Source of the DNA: Cafeteria roenbergensis
Taxonomy: Eukaryota > Sar > Bigyra > Bicosoecida > Cafeteriaceae
Reading direction: 5' to 3'
Length of the DNA stretch: 64,000 bases
Assembly (NCBI GenBank): GCA_008330645.1
Contig: VLTN01000065.1
Coordinates: 62,001-126,000, forward strand
In this document: one piece after another, positions 45,002-54,800 of the stretch
Layout: every line of letters begins with the position of its first letter
Position numbering within the stretch: the stretch's first letter is position 1
Notes under the pieces: model-generated
What the model saw: the letters and a program-made list of their open reading frames with translations, nothing else
What the model was told of the DNA's origin: nothing
Database searches by the model: none
Program-made: the position numbers and the translations under genes

Positions 45002-46267
45002 ATGGCCGACGCGACCTCGCTGCCGAGCGCCGGGTTCACCATGCCCAGGCCTGACGACTTCCACCTGCACCTTCGCGACGGCCCCGAAATGGCGTCCGTG
45101 CTGGGCCGTGAGAGCCTCGGTGCTGCTTTGCAGCCCTCTCCCAGGCCGCCACGAGCCGCCGCAGACCGCCTCGCAGCTGCCATTGCCGTGTTTGTTGGTC
45201 AGCGTGCGGCGTGCTCTCCTTTGGCGCTGCGGGGTGCGGAGGATCGCCCGCCCACAGCCCTGCGCCGTGCCTGACTCGCTTGGCTTGACGTCCCGGCCGC
45301 AGACATGCCGCGCGGCGTGATGCACCGCGTGCTCATTATGCCCAACCTCCAGCCGCCCGTCACTACCACGGAGCAGGCTCTGGCGTACCGGGCGCGCATC
45401 CTGGAGGCCAAGCCTGCCGACCTCGACATCGAGCCCCTGATGACGCTCTATCTCACCGACAAGACTCCGCCGGAGGAGATTGACGCTGCGGTGGACAGCG
45501 GCGCGATTGCCGCCGTGAAGCTCTACCCGGCCGGCGCGACCACCAACTCTGACTCGGGCGTGACGGACTATGACCTGGTGATGCCCACGCTGCGCCGCAT
45601 GGCAGAGCGCGGCCTGCCGCTCTGCATTCACGGCGAGGTCACCGACCCGTCCGTTGACGTCTTCGAGCGGGAGGCAGCGTTCGTGTCGGAGCGGCTGCCG
45701 CTGGTGCTGGCCGCCGCCCCTGGCCTGCGCATTGTGCTGGAGCACATCACGACGCGCGCTGCCGCCGAGTTCGTTGCCTCGGCCGGCCCCAACGTCGCCG
45801 CGACCATCACGCCTCAGCACCTTCTCTTCAACCGGAACGAGCTCTTCCGCGGCGGGCTCCGCCCCCACATGTACTGCTTGCCCATCCTCAAGACGGAGGA
45901 CGACCGGGCAGCGCTCATCGACGCGGTCAGGTCAGGCAGCCCCAAGTTCTTCCTCGGCACCGACAGCGCTCCGCACGCCCGTGGGCGCAAGGAGAGCGAC
46001 TGCGGCTGCGCTGGCATCTACTCGGCTCACACCGCCCTTGAAGCCTACGCTCTCGCCTTCGAGCGCGCGGGCTGCATCGACCGCCTCCCCGCCTTCGCCT
46101 CGCAGCACGGGGCCGATTTTTACAAGGTCTCGCGCAACACGGCCGAAGTCACGGTCTCGCGGAAGGCGCGAACCGTTCCAGCGGAGCTGTCCTTCGGCGA
46201 GGACTGCGTGGTCGTGCCCTTCCTGGCAGGGCAGGAGCTGCCCTGGACAGTGGAGGCGACAGCTTGA
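45002..46267 (+). CDS. pyrC: Dihydroorotase, PyrC type (two exons)
   Basis: Model: join(45002..45107, 45303..46267), 356 residues. It catalyses the reversible cyclisation of carbamoyl aspartate to dihydroorotate, the third step of de novo pyrimidine synthesis. Seen, nearly end to end like the bacterial and fungal single-function enzyme: metal ligands His21 and His23 in FHLHLRDG; IMPNLQPPV; the carbamylated Lys108 in AVKLYPAGATTNSDSGV; His145 in IHGEVTDPSVDVFEREA; His183 in LEHITT; ATITPQHLLFNRN; RPHMYCLPILK; Asp256 in LGTDSAPHARGRKES; and CGCAGIYSAHTALEAYA. All catalytic residues are present. The intron (GTGAGA to CCGCAG) falls between VLG and HMPRGV and the frame is exact. It is a separate gene, not part of a CAD-type fusion; no other pyrimidine gene lies in the window. 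No organelle signal is obvious. Confidence 0.97.
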
Positions 46268-46513
46268 CGACCCGGCAAGCCTCGGGCGCGTTAACGACTT
46301 GCGTTTCGTTGCATTCGGGTGCGTGCGTGCATGCGTGCGCGCGTGAATGCCGTTGCGAGCGCCCCTGCGATGGGCAAGCAGTGACATGCACGCCCGCGCG
46401 GTCGAGTGGACGCATTGTGCGACAGGGTGGTGCGAGTCCCGGGCTGCTCGCTGCATTGCATACGGCGCTTTGCGGACGCGCTCACGCATCGCTCGGAACA
46501 GGTCAGCATCGCC

Positions 46514-48241
46514 TCAGAGTGAAGGCGGCCTCGGTGACGCGCCTCCCGCTGAACCACCAGCCGAGCCAGCATCAGGCACAGAACTGAGCGATCGAGCGTC
46601 GACCGAGGGCAAATCCGCGGGCCGAACGTCCAGGGCCTGTGCGGCCGCGTCGCCGTCCGCAGTGACCACTGAATGGCCCCCCTCGCTGGATGGGTAGCTT
46701 GCCAGCCTCATCGCCCTGGCCGGGTGGAACCGGCTCGCCTGTGGCGCTCCAGCCACTGCGTCATGCAGCGGAAGTGCGCCGAGCCTGGAGCCGATGCTTG
46801 CGCCGGTGGCTTTCCTCCTGGCGTCGCCGAGCCGCTCCTTCTGGTTTTGCCGCAGCATGTGCAGCGCGCGGTCACCGCACGCTCCGCCGTACGTGCGCAA
46901 GGCGATGTGGTTGGCATTGCCCACTTGCACGGCGCACTGCATGCAGGCTTCCGCGTGGGCGAATTGCTTTCGGGACAAGTCGTTCACGAGGTCGGCAGGG
47001 GGTGGAGGCGGCAGCTTCGACTCCACCTGGCACCTGCAGCAGTGGCAGCAGTTCACTTCGCGGGTTGCCTCAATGTACCTCCCGGGGCAAATGCAGGTGC
47101 CGAGGTTGCAGCAGCCGCGGCACCGGTCCGTCAAGTCTTGCCTGCGAGTCAGGAGATGCCACATCAGGGCAGCCAGACTGACGACGGCCCCGGTCACCCC
47201 TGAAAACACTCCGACACCGAGCACTGTGCCCCACGCCTCGGCGGGGCAGAACCCCGCCTGCCCGTCTTCTTCCAGCGAAGCCCCCATTCCGGCGCCGTAC
47301 CAGCCCCAAAGGGAGTACACTGCAGCGCAGAACCCAGCAATGAACACTCCCGTTGCCTTGCCGTGAGCCCAGCACCCTGCGGCCCAAGCGGCCGTGGCAC
47401 ACGCGACGGCACCCAAGACGGAAGCCGTGAGCATCCAGTCGGCAAGAGGCCCCGAGCAGCCGGCAGCCACCTGCCGCAGCGAGCCAGCGACGATGGCTCC
47501 GCAGCCATGCAGGGCGGTGAGAGCTGCGAATGCCAGTCCGTAGCAGGCGAGCCAGACAGAGCCTCTGTCGCAGCACGTGAGGCAGCAGCACTGGCACCTG
47601 TCGACGAGCTCCTGCGGGTCCGGGCGGCGGCACATCCAGCAGCCCGCCTCTTCGTACTCCGGCACGGGCGGCTGTGATGCAGCCACGTGCTCGGCGCGCG
47701 CGGTCAGTGCTGTGCGGCCCAGCATCGGGGACTCGCTTCGCATGCCCTCGAGCGCCGCGAGGCTGAACCGCCCCGCTCCGTGCACCGGAGACGATCGCCC
47801 GGATGCTACCAGGGAAGGGCTCTGCGCAGGGGACACAGAGCCCAGAGCCCGGTGTGGCGAAAGAAAGCTTGCGGAATGACGCAGCGCACTTGCGCCGTAC
47901 ATCGGGTTCACGCTCCCAAGGCGCATGGAACCCAGCTGTGGCGACTTCATAGGCGACTGCTTGGCGCGTGTCATGGTGCCTCTCCTGCCTCCCGCCTGCC
48001 GTTGCCTCGCATCACGGGCGACAGCGGCATGGGGAGCACGAGCGCGCCGGTGGGGAGGAAGCCCTGGAGGCGCAAGGGTTGTGCCTGCGTCTGCTGCCCC
48101 GCTTGCGCTGCCACCACTCGGACGCGCAACAGGCCCGCATTCGCCAGGAGCCTCGTCTGGCGCAGGCGGGGTCTCAAGGGCGAGCTCGCTGCAAAGCGAT
48201 GCCTCGTCAGAGTCGTTGTTTCGGGTGCGGAGGCCTTCCAT
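46514..48241 (-). CDS. Four-TM cysteine-rich membrane protein of unknown function
   Basis: A 575-residue, single-exon product that I do not recognise. Residues 1-195 are disordered and rich in Ser-Pro sites (SPMKSP, LSPHRA, SPAQSP, SSPVHG, ESPML), typical targets of proline-directed kinases. Then come a Cys cluster at 201-224 (CWMC ... RCQCCCLTCC), four hydrophobic segments at about 228-253, 269-290, 297-318 and 337-364, and a second Cys cluster at 373-404 (CRGCCNLGTCICPG ... CCHCCRC). The tail has AEACMQCAVQVGNAN and a disordered end. The two clusters flank the membrane block and, for an even TM number, would face the same side; they could bind metal or be palmitoylated. Two starts are plausible: ATG at 48241 (context AAAATGG, chosen) or ATG at 47974. 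It is divergent from the orphan gene at 48564 and converges with dihydroorotase. Confidence 0.62.
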   Translation of the reverse strand: MEGLRTRNNDSDEASLCSELALETPPAPDEAPGECGPVARPSGGSASGAADAGTTLAPPGLPPHRRARAPHAAVARDARQRQAGGRRGTMTRAKQSPMKSPQLGSMRLGSVNPMYGASALRHSASFLSPHRALGSVSPAQSPSLVASGRSSPVHGAGRFSLAALEGMRSESPMLGRTALTARAEHVAASQPPVPEYEEAGCWMCRRPDPQELVDRCQCCCLTCCDRGSVWLACYGLAFAALTALHGCGAIVAGSLRQVAAGCSGPLADWMLTASVLGAVACATAAWAAGCWAHGKATGVFIAGFCAAVYSLWGWYGAGMGASLEEDGQAGFCPAEAWGTVLGVGVFSGVTGAVVSLAALMWHLLTRRQDLTDRCRGCCNLGTCICPGRYIEATREVNCCHCCRCQVESKLPPPPPADLVNDLSRKQFAHAEACMQCAVQVGNANHIALRTYGGACGDRALHMLRQNQKERLGDARRKATGASIGSRLGALPLHDAVAGAPQASRFHPARAMRLASYPSSEGGHSVVTADGDAAAQALDVRPADLPSVDARSLSSVPDAGSAGGSAGGASPRPPSL

Positions 48242-48563
48242 TTTGGCCTCAATGACACAACTCGCTGGCCCAGCTGGCGCCCCACCACAGCTGTTTCTCG
48301 AGCTCGGACTTGGCACGGCCGCGCTGGCAAAGGTGGGCGCGTGCTGGAGCGGTCGCGGGGCTCTGCGCGCGCCACGGTTGCAACCACTGGCAGGTCAATC
48401 GCCGGTTTTGACTGCGTCGCCCAGCCGAAGGGGTTTCGTGCTGGCAGAGTGCGCCACCAACAAAAACGCCAAGCTCCCTCGTGGCGGCCTGACATCCGCG
48501 GCGAGCAACAGAAGTCAGCACATTCTTTGCAGCAGGTCCGATTGCCTGTCTGAAGCGCCCAGG
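48242..48563. promoter_or_regulatory. Divergent intergenic region
   Basis: These 322 bases lie between the membrane-protein start (minus, if 48241 is right) and the orphan gene start (plus). The size is like the other head-to-head gaps of the window. A plus frame is open through it without recognisable features. Confidence 0.35.
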
Positions 48564-49214
48564 ATGCGCAGCGGCGGACCGCAAAAGCGCTTTTCTGAGG
48601 GTTTTCCCAAGGAAGCCTTGGCTCGGGTGTCCAAGCGGGAGCTTCGAGGGGTGTACTTTGCCACGGCCTTTGGAAGCTCGCTGCCAAGGGCCATGGTCCC
48701 GCTTGAGGGCGCCGCGCCTCCGCTCGGCGTGACGAAGCGCAGCGGCGCGCTTGCTGAGCGCGTTCAGCGGGCGGACGCCCACATCGAGCGCCTCGCCCGG
48801 AGGCTGGAGCGCGAGCGCCTGGTGAGACGCTCCCAAGTCGACAAGTCTCGCTTCCAAGAAGCCATGCGCGGGCAGCGGTCCGAGGACCAGTGGCTTCGGC
48901 AGCCCGACAAGGCGATGGACGTGCGCCGGTACTCCAGCGCAGACCGCGACGTGTGGCAGCACGACGACCTGAGGAGGTGGTACGACACCAGCGCAGGCAG
49001 CGAGCCCCCCTCGCTGGGCACATTGGGCTCGGTAGGAACTGGGCGATCGGAATCGGGAACTCTCGCATCGGCCGGGGCGAGGTCGGTCATGGGGTCGGTG
49101 TCCGCACCGGATCTGCCACCGCGACCTGCGGCGCACCCTGCGTGGTGGCACGCAACCCCGGAGGCTCAGACCGTCACGTCCCTGCTGCAGTCCGGCTACT
49201 TCGTGGAGAGCTAG
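48564..49214 (+). CDS. Hypothetical basic protein
   Basis: A 216-residue product that I do not recognise. It starts MRSGGPQKRFSEGF, contains LRGVYFATAFGSSLPRAMVP (a conserved-looking hydrophobic stretch too short and interrupted for a membrane span), then a predicted helix rich in Arg and Glu (ALAERVQRADAHIERLARRLERERLVRRSQVDKSRFQEAM), then WLRQPDKAMDVRRYSSADRDVWQHDDLRRWYDTS, and a Ser/Gly-rich tail ending in a hydrophobic LLQSGYFVES. The charged, Trp-containing middle argues for a real protein rather than a GC-driven open frame. The start could lie upstream, since the frame is open to 47925, but the upstream part looks non-coding and overlaps the membrane protein's 5' end. Function and location are unknown. 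Confidence 0.5.
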   Translation: MRSGGPQKRFSEGFPKEALARVSKRELRGVYFATAFGSSLPRAMVPLEGAAPPLGVTKRSGALAERVQRADAHIERLARRLERERLVRRSQVDKSRFQEAMRGQRSEDQWLRQPDKAMDVRRYSSADRDVWQHDDLRRWYDTSAGSEPPSLGTLGSVGTGRSESGTLASAGARSVMGSVSAPDLPPRPAAHPAWWHATPEAQTVTSLLQSGYFVES

Positions 49215-49779
49215 CGCCGAGGTGTCGAGCCCTCGCCGCTCTTCTTCTGGGCGGGGCATGCGGGAGGCGTTGTCGAGCCGGCTGCCTGCAGTTGGTACGC
49301 ACCCCATGGGCCCGCCGGGGGCCACGCGCACGCTGTGAGGAGAAGGGCCCAAGCGCGAGCAGTCGGGAAGCGGCCGGCGGTCGTGCTCTGTGCGCGCGGG
49401 GACATCAGACCGTGTGAACGGGATTTTCCCTGACGCTTCGTCTTTTTGGAGCCACCTTGATTCTGTCGTTCCCCCTCCCCAGAAACCAGCCACGCCTTCT
49501 TGGCGTGGCGCAAACGCCACCGCTCGAGGCTGTCAGCGGTGCGGCAGGAAGGCGTGGAGATTTTGAAGCATATTGGGCGCGACTGGCCCGTGGTTGGGCT
49601 CTAGGAGGCGCGCAACTGTGTCCCCGACGGTCATCGCTTCGGCCCAGCCGAGGCGACAAGCAGCCCAGCGAAACATTCACAGGTTGCGCGGTGAGGGGCA
49701 AAACTCAGTTTGATGCCTGCCGCAAAGTCTGCCCTCACTCGGGCAGAGCGCCCCTTGAGCAGGACAGAGTTGGGGTTGG
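49215..49779. other. Intergenic region upstream of the SLC35F-like gene
   Basis: A 565-base gap between plus-strand genes, with locally lower GC (around 49410-49480 and 49560-49700), as expected of untranslated or promoter DNA here. Open frames of about 100 codons on both strands show no domain. No RNA gene or repeat seen. Confidence 0.5.
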
Positions 49780-51464
49780 ATGCAGCCAGTCGCGATCGCT
49801 TCTCACTGGAAACGGGCTGTGCCGGACCAATCCCAGCGGCTCTGGATGAGAGCATGGGTTCGAAATGCGCTCGTGGGTGCAGTCCTGCTCGGCATGTGCG
49901 CATCTTGGGTGATCATGAGTGAAACACTGACGACAATTCAGGTGAGCTGCGCCTGCAGCCAGCCGAGCTTCCCGGGAGCTCCGCCCCTGCGCGACTCCGG
50001 GCCGGCCGAGTGAGGTCGGCTTCAGAGCTTGCGGCATCCTCGCTCCCCGCCCCGTGTTGACCGCAGGTCGGCTTCGAGAAGCCGTTTTTTATTGCCTTCG
50101 TTGTGCACGTGGGCTACGGCATTCTCTTGCCTGCAGGAGTCGCATCCGCCATCTACCGCGTCAGGACTGGTCGCGCCAAGTTTGCCTGTGCCGAGCTCTT
50201 GTGCTGTGGCGAGCGGAGCGGGAGGTGGGCGTACGGAAAGGGGCGCGAGGCCGTGCGAGGCCCGCCGCCACTGTTCCCGTCCCCGCTGTCCGTCTTGCTG
50301 CTCGCCTCCGTCGGCCTCTCCTTCCTCATCGTGGCGGTGGCTTACACGTGGTACAAGTCGCTTCCCCTGACTAGCGTCCCCGCGAACAACGCCATCTACC
50401 AAAGCTGCAGCGCCGCCGTGTTTGTGTTTTCCGTGCTGCTGCTCGGGGAAAAGTTTACCTGGCACAAGCTCGTCGCCGTGGCCATCAGCATCAGCGGGAT
50501 CGTCCTCGTCGCGTTTGGGGGCTCCACGTCAGACGCGACGGATTCGACTCCCACGGCGGAGGGCTACATCCTGGTCGTGGTGTCGGTCGTCACGTACGCC
50601 TTCTACGAGGTGCTCTACGCAAAGATCGGGGAGGCGCACCACGCCTGCCCCGGAGCCCCCGGGGTGAAGAGCCATGAGGAGGAGGACGAGGAGGAGGAGG
50701 ATGCGGAGGGGGAGGGGGAGGGGGAGGCCTCGGCGGCGGCGCGGGCGACGACGGGATCGGCCTTCAAGGCGGACGCTGGTGCCAAGTGGGCCCGCGGCAG
50801 GGAGCTCAGCGGAGTGTCGGGCGCCCTTTCCCCCGGGCAGTCGTCGGCCACCGCCCTCCTGCTCTCCGGGGAGGAGGGCTCCGTTGGCGAGGCCGAGTCC
50901 GGCCCGGGCGCCGACCGGGACGCCCAACTGGAAGAGGCGGCCCAGCGGCTGGGCGCGTGGGCCGCCCCTCCGTCGGGGCTGTGGTCGCAGACGGAGCTGT
51001 CGGCGCTGATGATGGGCCTGTTCGGCGTGGCCACGCTGCTGTTCGTGTGGCCCCTCATCCCCCTGCTGGACGCCACGGGCCTGGAGCCCTTCGAGTGGCC
51101 CATCCCGGCGGAGAAGTGGGAGATGATGATGCTCAACGCGGCGCTGGACACCGTGTACAACGTGCTGCTGCTCATCGGCATCCTGATCTCGTCCCCGCTG
51201 GTCATCTCGGTGGGCGTCATGATGGTCGTGCCCTCCTCCATGGTCGTCGACGGCATCCTCCACAACACGCGCTTCCAGCCCCTGGCGTATGGGGGCGTTG
51301 CCCTCATCGTCCTCGGCTTCCTCGTGCTGAAGCTCCCCGAGCGGATGCTTCACCGGGCCATGCGGGCGCTGGGGTGCGGCTCCTGCCTGCCCGCCGAGCA
51401 CGCGGAGCCTCGCCCGAATCCCCAGGGGAAACGGCTGGCGGACAAGCAGCCCACCGTGCAATAG
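49780..51464 (+). CDS. SLC35F-like drug/metabolite-family transporter (two exons)
   Basis: Model: join(49780..49941, 50067..51464), 519 residues. Exon 1 gives a cytosolic N-terminus and TM1 (NALVGAVLLGMCASWVIMSETL, about 29-50). The junction TTIQ to VGFEKPFFIAFVVHVGYGILLP restores the family's Q-x-x-FxKPFF-TY pattern after TM1. Later hydrophobic segments include LSVLLLASVGLSFLIVAVAYTWY, the core TSVPANNAIYQSCSAAVFVFSVLLLGEKF (S-x-x-N-x-I-x-x-x-x-x-x-F-x-x-S and GE motifs), LVAVAISISGIVLVAFGG, ILVVVSVVTYAFYEVLY, ALMMGLFGVATLLFVWPLI, VYNVLLLIGILISS, VISVGVMMVVPSSMV and YGGVALIVLGFLVL; ten in all is consistent with the DMT fold. The large loop between TM5 and TM6 is acidic (Glu/Asp/Gly run, 50680-50730). 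SLC35F/Thi74-like proteins transport thiamine or unknown solutes; the substrate here is not readable. Confidence 0.86.
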
Positions 51465-51821
51465 CCCGCGCGCGTGCTGCGCCTCGTTAAGGTCGCTGCT
51501 GAGCAGGGCCCGGAATTGGGTGGGGCCCGGCTCGGTGCGGCTGCTGTTGAGTTATCCGCGCGTGCGCGCACAGATCACCGCGAACGGGCCTGGCCGAACG
51601 GCAAGCTAGGGCTCGCCGTCGAAGGGACTCGCACACCACGCACTCCAGATGACTCACGCAGTGGAAGCGTGCCCCTGCCGTGTGCACGGCCGCAAGCGCT
51701 CGGGCGGCGGCGAAATTGCCTGCGCTGTCCGTCGGTCCCGGCAGAGCCCTTGCCAGTGAAGCGCGCTCGGGATCTTGCGGGCCTTGGCCGTGCCAGTGAG
51801 GTTCCGCACCGAGGCTGTGCG
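51465..51821. other. Intergenic region upstream of THOC2
   Basis: A 357-base gap between plus-strand genes. A frame open through it leads into THOC2, but lacks any conserved feature before the ATG at 51822. It probably carries the transporter 3' end and the THOC2 promoter. Confidence 0.45.
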
Positions 51822-54800
51822 ATGACCGACCTCGTGTGGCCCATCGGCCGGAGCGGGGCCTTTGCCGGAGTGCCCTCCGAGGCCTGGGCCGACGGCGCCG
51901 CGGGGGCAATTGGCGAGGCTGCATCTGCGGGCGCAGCGGCCTCGTTGCGCACCTGCCTCATCCAGGCGCTCGTGGCCGGTTGCGTGGCCGACGACTCCCC
52001 GGCGCATGCAGTGGGCGCTATTCGGTCGGGGATCCGCGAGGGCCTCGGCGATGAGGGCGCCGGTGGGTCGCCGTCGGGATCGGGAGCCGGCAGCCCGCTC
52101 CGGACGGCGCGCGCGGAGGCGCTCGCGAGCGCCATCTGGACCGTCGAGAGTGCTTTGCGCGCGTGCGGCGGCGCTGGGGACGCGGACGGGCGGTTTGACG
52201 CCGTGCTGAGCGAGCTGCTGCACGACGCAGCCGGCCTCGGAGCGCCGAGCGAGCGCAGCGCGGCCTTGGCGGAGCCAGACGTGCGCGCGGAGGTGGCCCC
52301 CGGCCGGGCCGGCCTCGCGCTGGCGGGAAAGCGCCGCGAGGCTCACACCGCGGCCGTCCGGCAGATCACGCGCGCGCTCTACGCCCAGACGCGCTTCAAC
52401 CTGCTGGCTGAGGAGAGCGAAGGCTTCGCGAAGCTCGTTGAGGCGCTCGCAGCAGCCGCGCAGGCGTCCGTCGCGGCGGGCGAGTTTTCCAGCGGCGCCG
52501 CGGGCCCCGCTCCCGCGTCCTCCTCGTCTGCGGCGGCCTCTGCAGCCTCTGGCTTGGGCGTGAGCGGTTTCGCTGACCCAAGCCTCCGCCAGCGCATCCA
52601 GCGCCTGACCGGCGCCTTCCGGCTCGACCCCACACGCAGCTGCGACCTGCTGCTGGATGGGCTGGCGGCTGCCTGCGGCGCCTCGCTCTCTCGCGGGGTC
52701 CTTCCCACGGCTCTGCCGGAGCGATGGAGGGCCGCGGCGGCTCTCTTCCGCGCGGACCACATGGCGGCGCTGGCCGGCCCCAAGCTTCGCCGCGCCATGG
52801 ACGCGGCCGTGTCGGCGGAAGGCTCTGCGGCGAGCGCCAGCGCCAGCGCGGCCCGTGCGTCGCTGTGTGCTTCGCTGGCGCTGCTGCTGCTGGACGGGGC
52901 GATGCCACTGCCCGCGCTGCTGCCCCACCTTCCCACGGGGCGCCGGAGCAAGGAGGGGGCCGGGGGCGAGGGCGAGGGCGAGGGCGAGGGCCGGTGGCAA
53001 GGCGTCTCCCACGCCGAGTGCGTTGCCGCGGTGGAGCGGGGAATCGCGGCCTGCACCATCGTCGTCCTCACCGACGGCGGCAGGGACGACGACACCGATG
53101 CCGCCGCGGACCTGGGCGTCGACGGTCCCCTGGCAGCCGCCCGGGGCGGCGGCTACGACGGCACAGAGGGCAGCGTGGCCGGCACGCTCCTCGGACACCC
53201 GGCCGCCGACGCGGTGGCAGCGCACGCCGCGCGGGCCGGCCCCGAGGCCGTGGCCTGCGCTCTGCTCCACATGGCGGCGGCGGCCATGGAGCGTGCCGGG
53301 GCCGCGGTCCCCGACGCCGGAGCCGCCGCTTGGTCGATCGCCTGCCGCCTCCTGGACGCGGCCGCGGCCAGCGGGTCCCCCGAGGCCGCGTGGCAGCCCC
53401 CTGTGTGCGCGGCGCTCTGCCGCGTGGCCAAGGCAGCGCTGCCGGCCGCTGCGGCGGCGTCCGCGACGCCGCCTGCTGGGTGGTCCGTGGCTGCGGCCTC
53501 GGCTGCGGCGGCCGCACCGCAGGGCTCTGCCGCGCCTGACTCGCCGCAGGACGGGCCGCCCCGGGTGGCAACGTGGGCGGGCGAGGCGCCCGAGGCGGTG
53601 CTGCCCGTGCTGCGCCTGCTGGGGGTGCACGCGGGCAACGACACTGTCCTGGTGACGCTGGTGTGCCGGGCCGCGGCGGGGATCCTCCGGGTCGCCGGCG
53701 ACCGGTGCGGGGAGGAGGGCGCTGCCGGCAGCGACGAGGGCGGCAGGGAGTGGCTGCGCCGGCGCGCGGAGGCGCTGCTCAGGCTGGGGGTAATCCCCGC
53801 CCTGTCCGTGGCGAGCGGGTGCACGCCCGCGGCTATGGCGGCGTGGGACGCGATGGAGCAGCTCCCGTGGCACAGGCGGTTCCGCCTCTTCACGTGGTGG
53901 CACGACGGGGTCTACGGCCTGGGGCCGGCATCCCCGACTCCCCGCGCGGAGATCGCCGCCGCTGCCGCTGGCCCGGAGGGCGCCGCCGCAGCGGCAGGGT
54001 CGAGTCTGGCGGCAACGGGCGCCGCCCTCCCAGGGGAGGCCATGGCCCGCCTGGCCGCCGGCCGCACCTCTCGCATGGCCCGCCACGTGCTCAAGCGCGT
54101 GGCTAAGGACACGGCGGCGTCGGCCACCAAGGCGCTCGGCCGCCTCATCGCGGCGGCGCCGCTGCCGGCCCTGAGCGCGATGGTGGTCCAGCTCGAGCGG
54201 TTCAGCAACCTGGTCGAGCTCTCCATGGACGCCCTGCGCTTCGCCACGCCGCTGGCCGTGAGCGCCCTCGTCTTCCTCCTCGTCGGCCGGATGGCCGCGG
54301 ACGTCCCGGGGGAGGGCACCGTGGCGGAGTTCGACGACGCCCTGGCCAAGCGCGCCTCCGCGCGGCTGCCCCCGCTCGGCCGCGAGGTCTACAAGGAGGG
54401 GGAGGTCATGACGGCCGGCTGGCTCGCCAACCTCGCGTCCACCGCGGCCTGGGCCGTGCGGCGGCTGCCGGGCGCCGACCCTTCCCCCCTCCTTGTCCTC
54501 GTCTGCAGGCGCCTGGCTGCGGGCGCGATGGGCCACCTGCCGCTCCTGCACCAGCTTCTCGAGCTGGCGGGCGGCATCGGCTCCCCGGGCAACGCCACCG
54601 ACGACCAGACCGCCGCCGTGGGCGCCTCCACCGCGCTCCAGGAGGCCCTCGGCTACGCGTCCGTCTCCACCGCCAAGGACGGCGTCGTCCGCCTCCGCAG
54701 GGCCATCAAGCAGGGCTGGGGCGCGGGCCCCGCGGCTCTCCCGCTGTGGGTGGCGGTGGCGCAGGCCACGGAGGCAGCCGCCTTCTGCGAGGCCGCGCGC

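Noticed and set aside
47925-48563. N-terminal extension of the orphan protein
   Set aside because: It overlaps the membrane-protein 5' coding region on the other strand and has no recognisable features; the ATG at 48564 is adequate.
49855-49875. GGTTCGAAATGC, tRNA T-loop-like
   Set aside because: It is inside the first coding exon of the SLC35F-like gene and no cloverleaf can be drawn.
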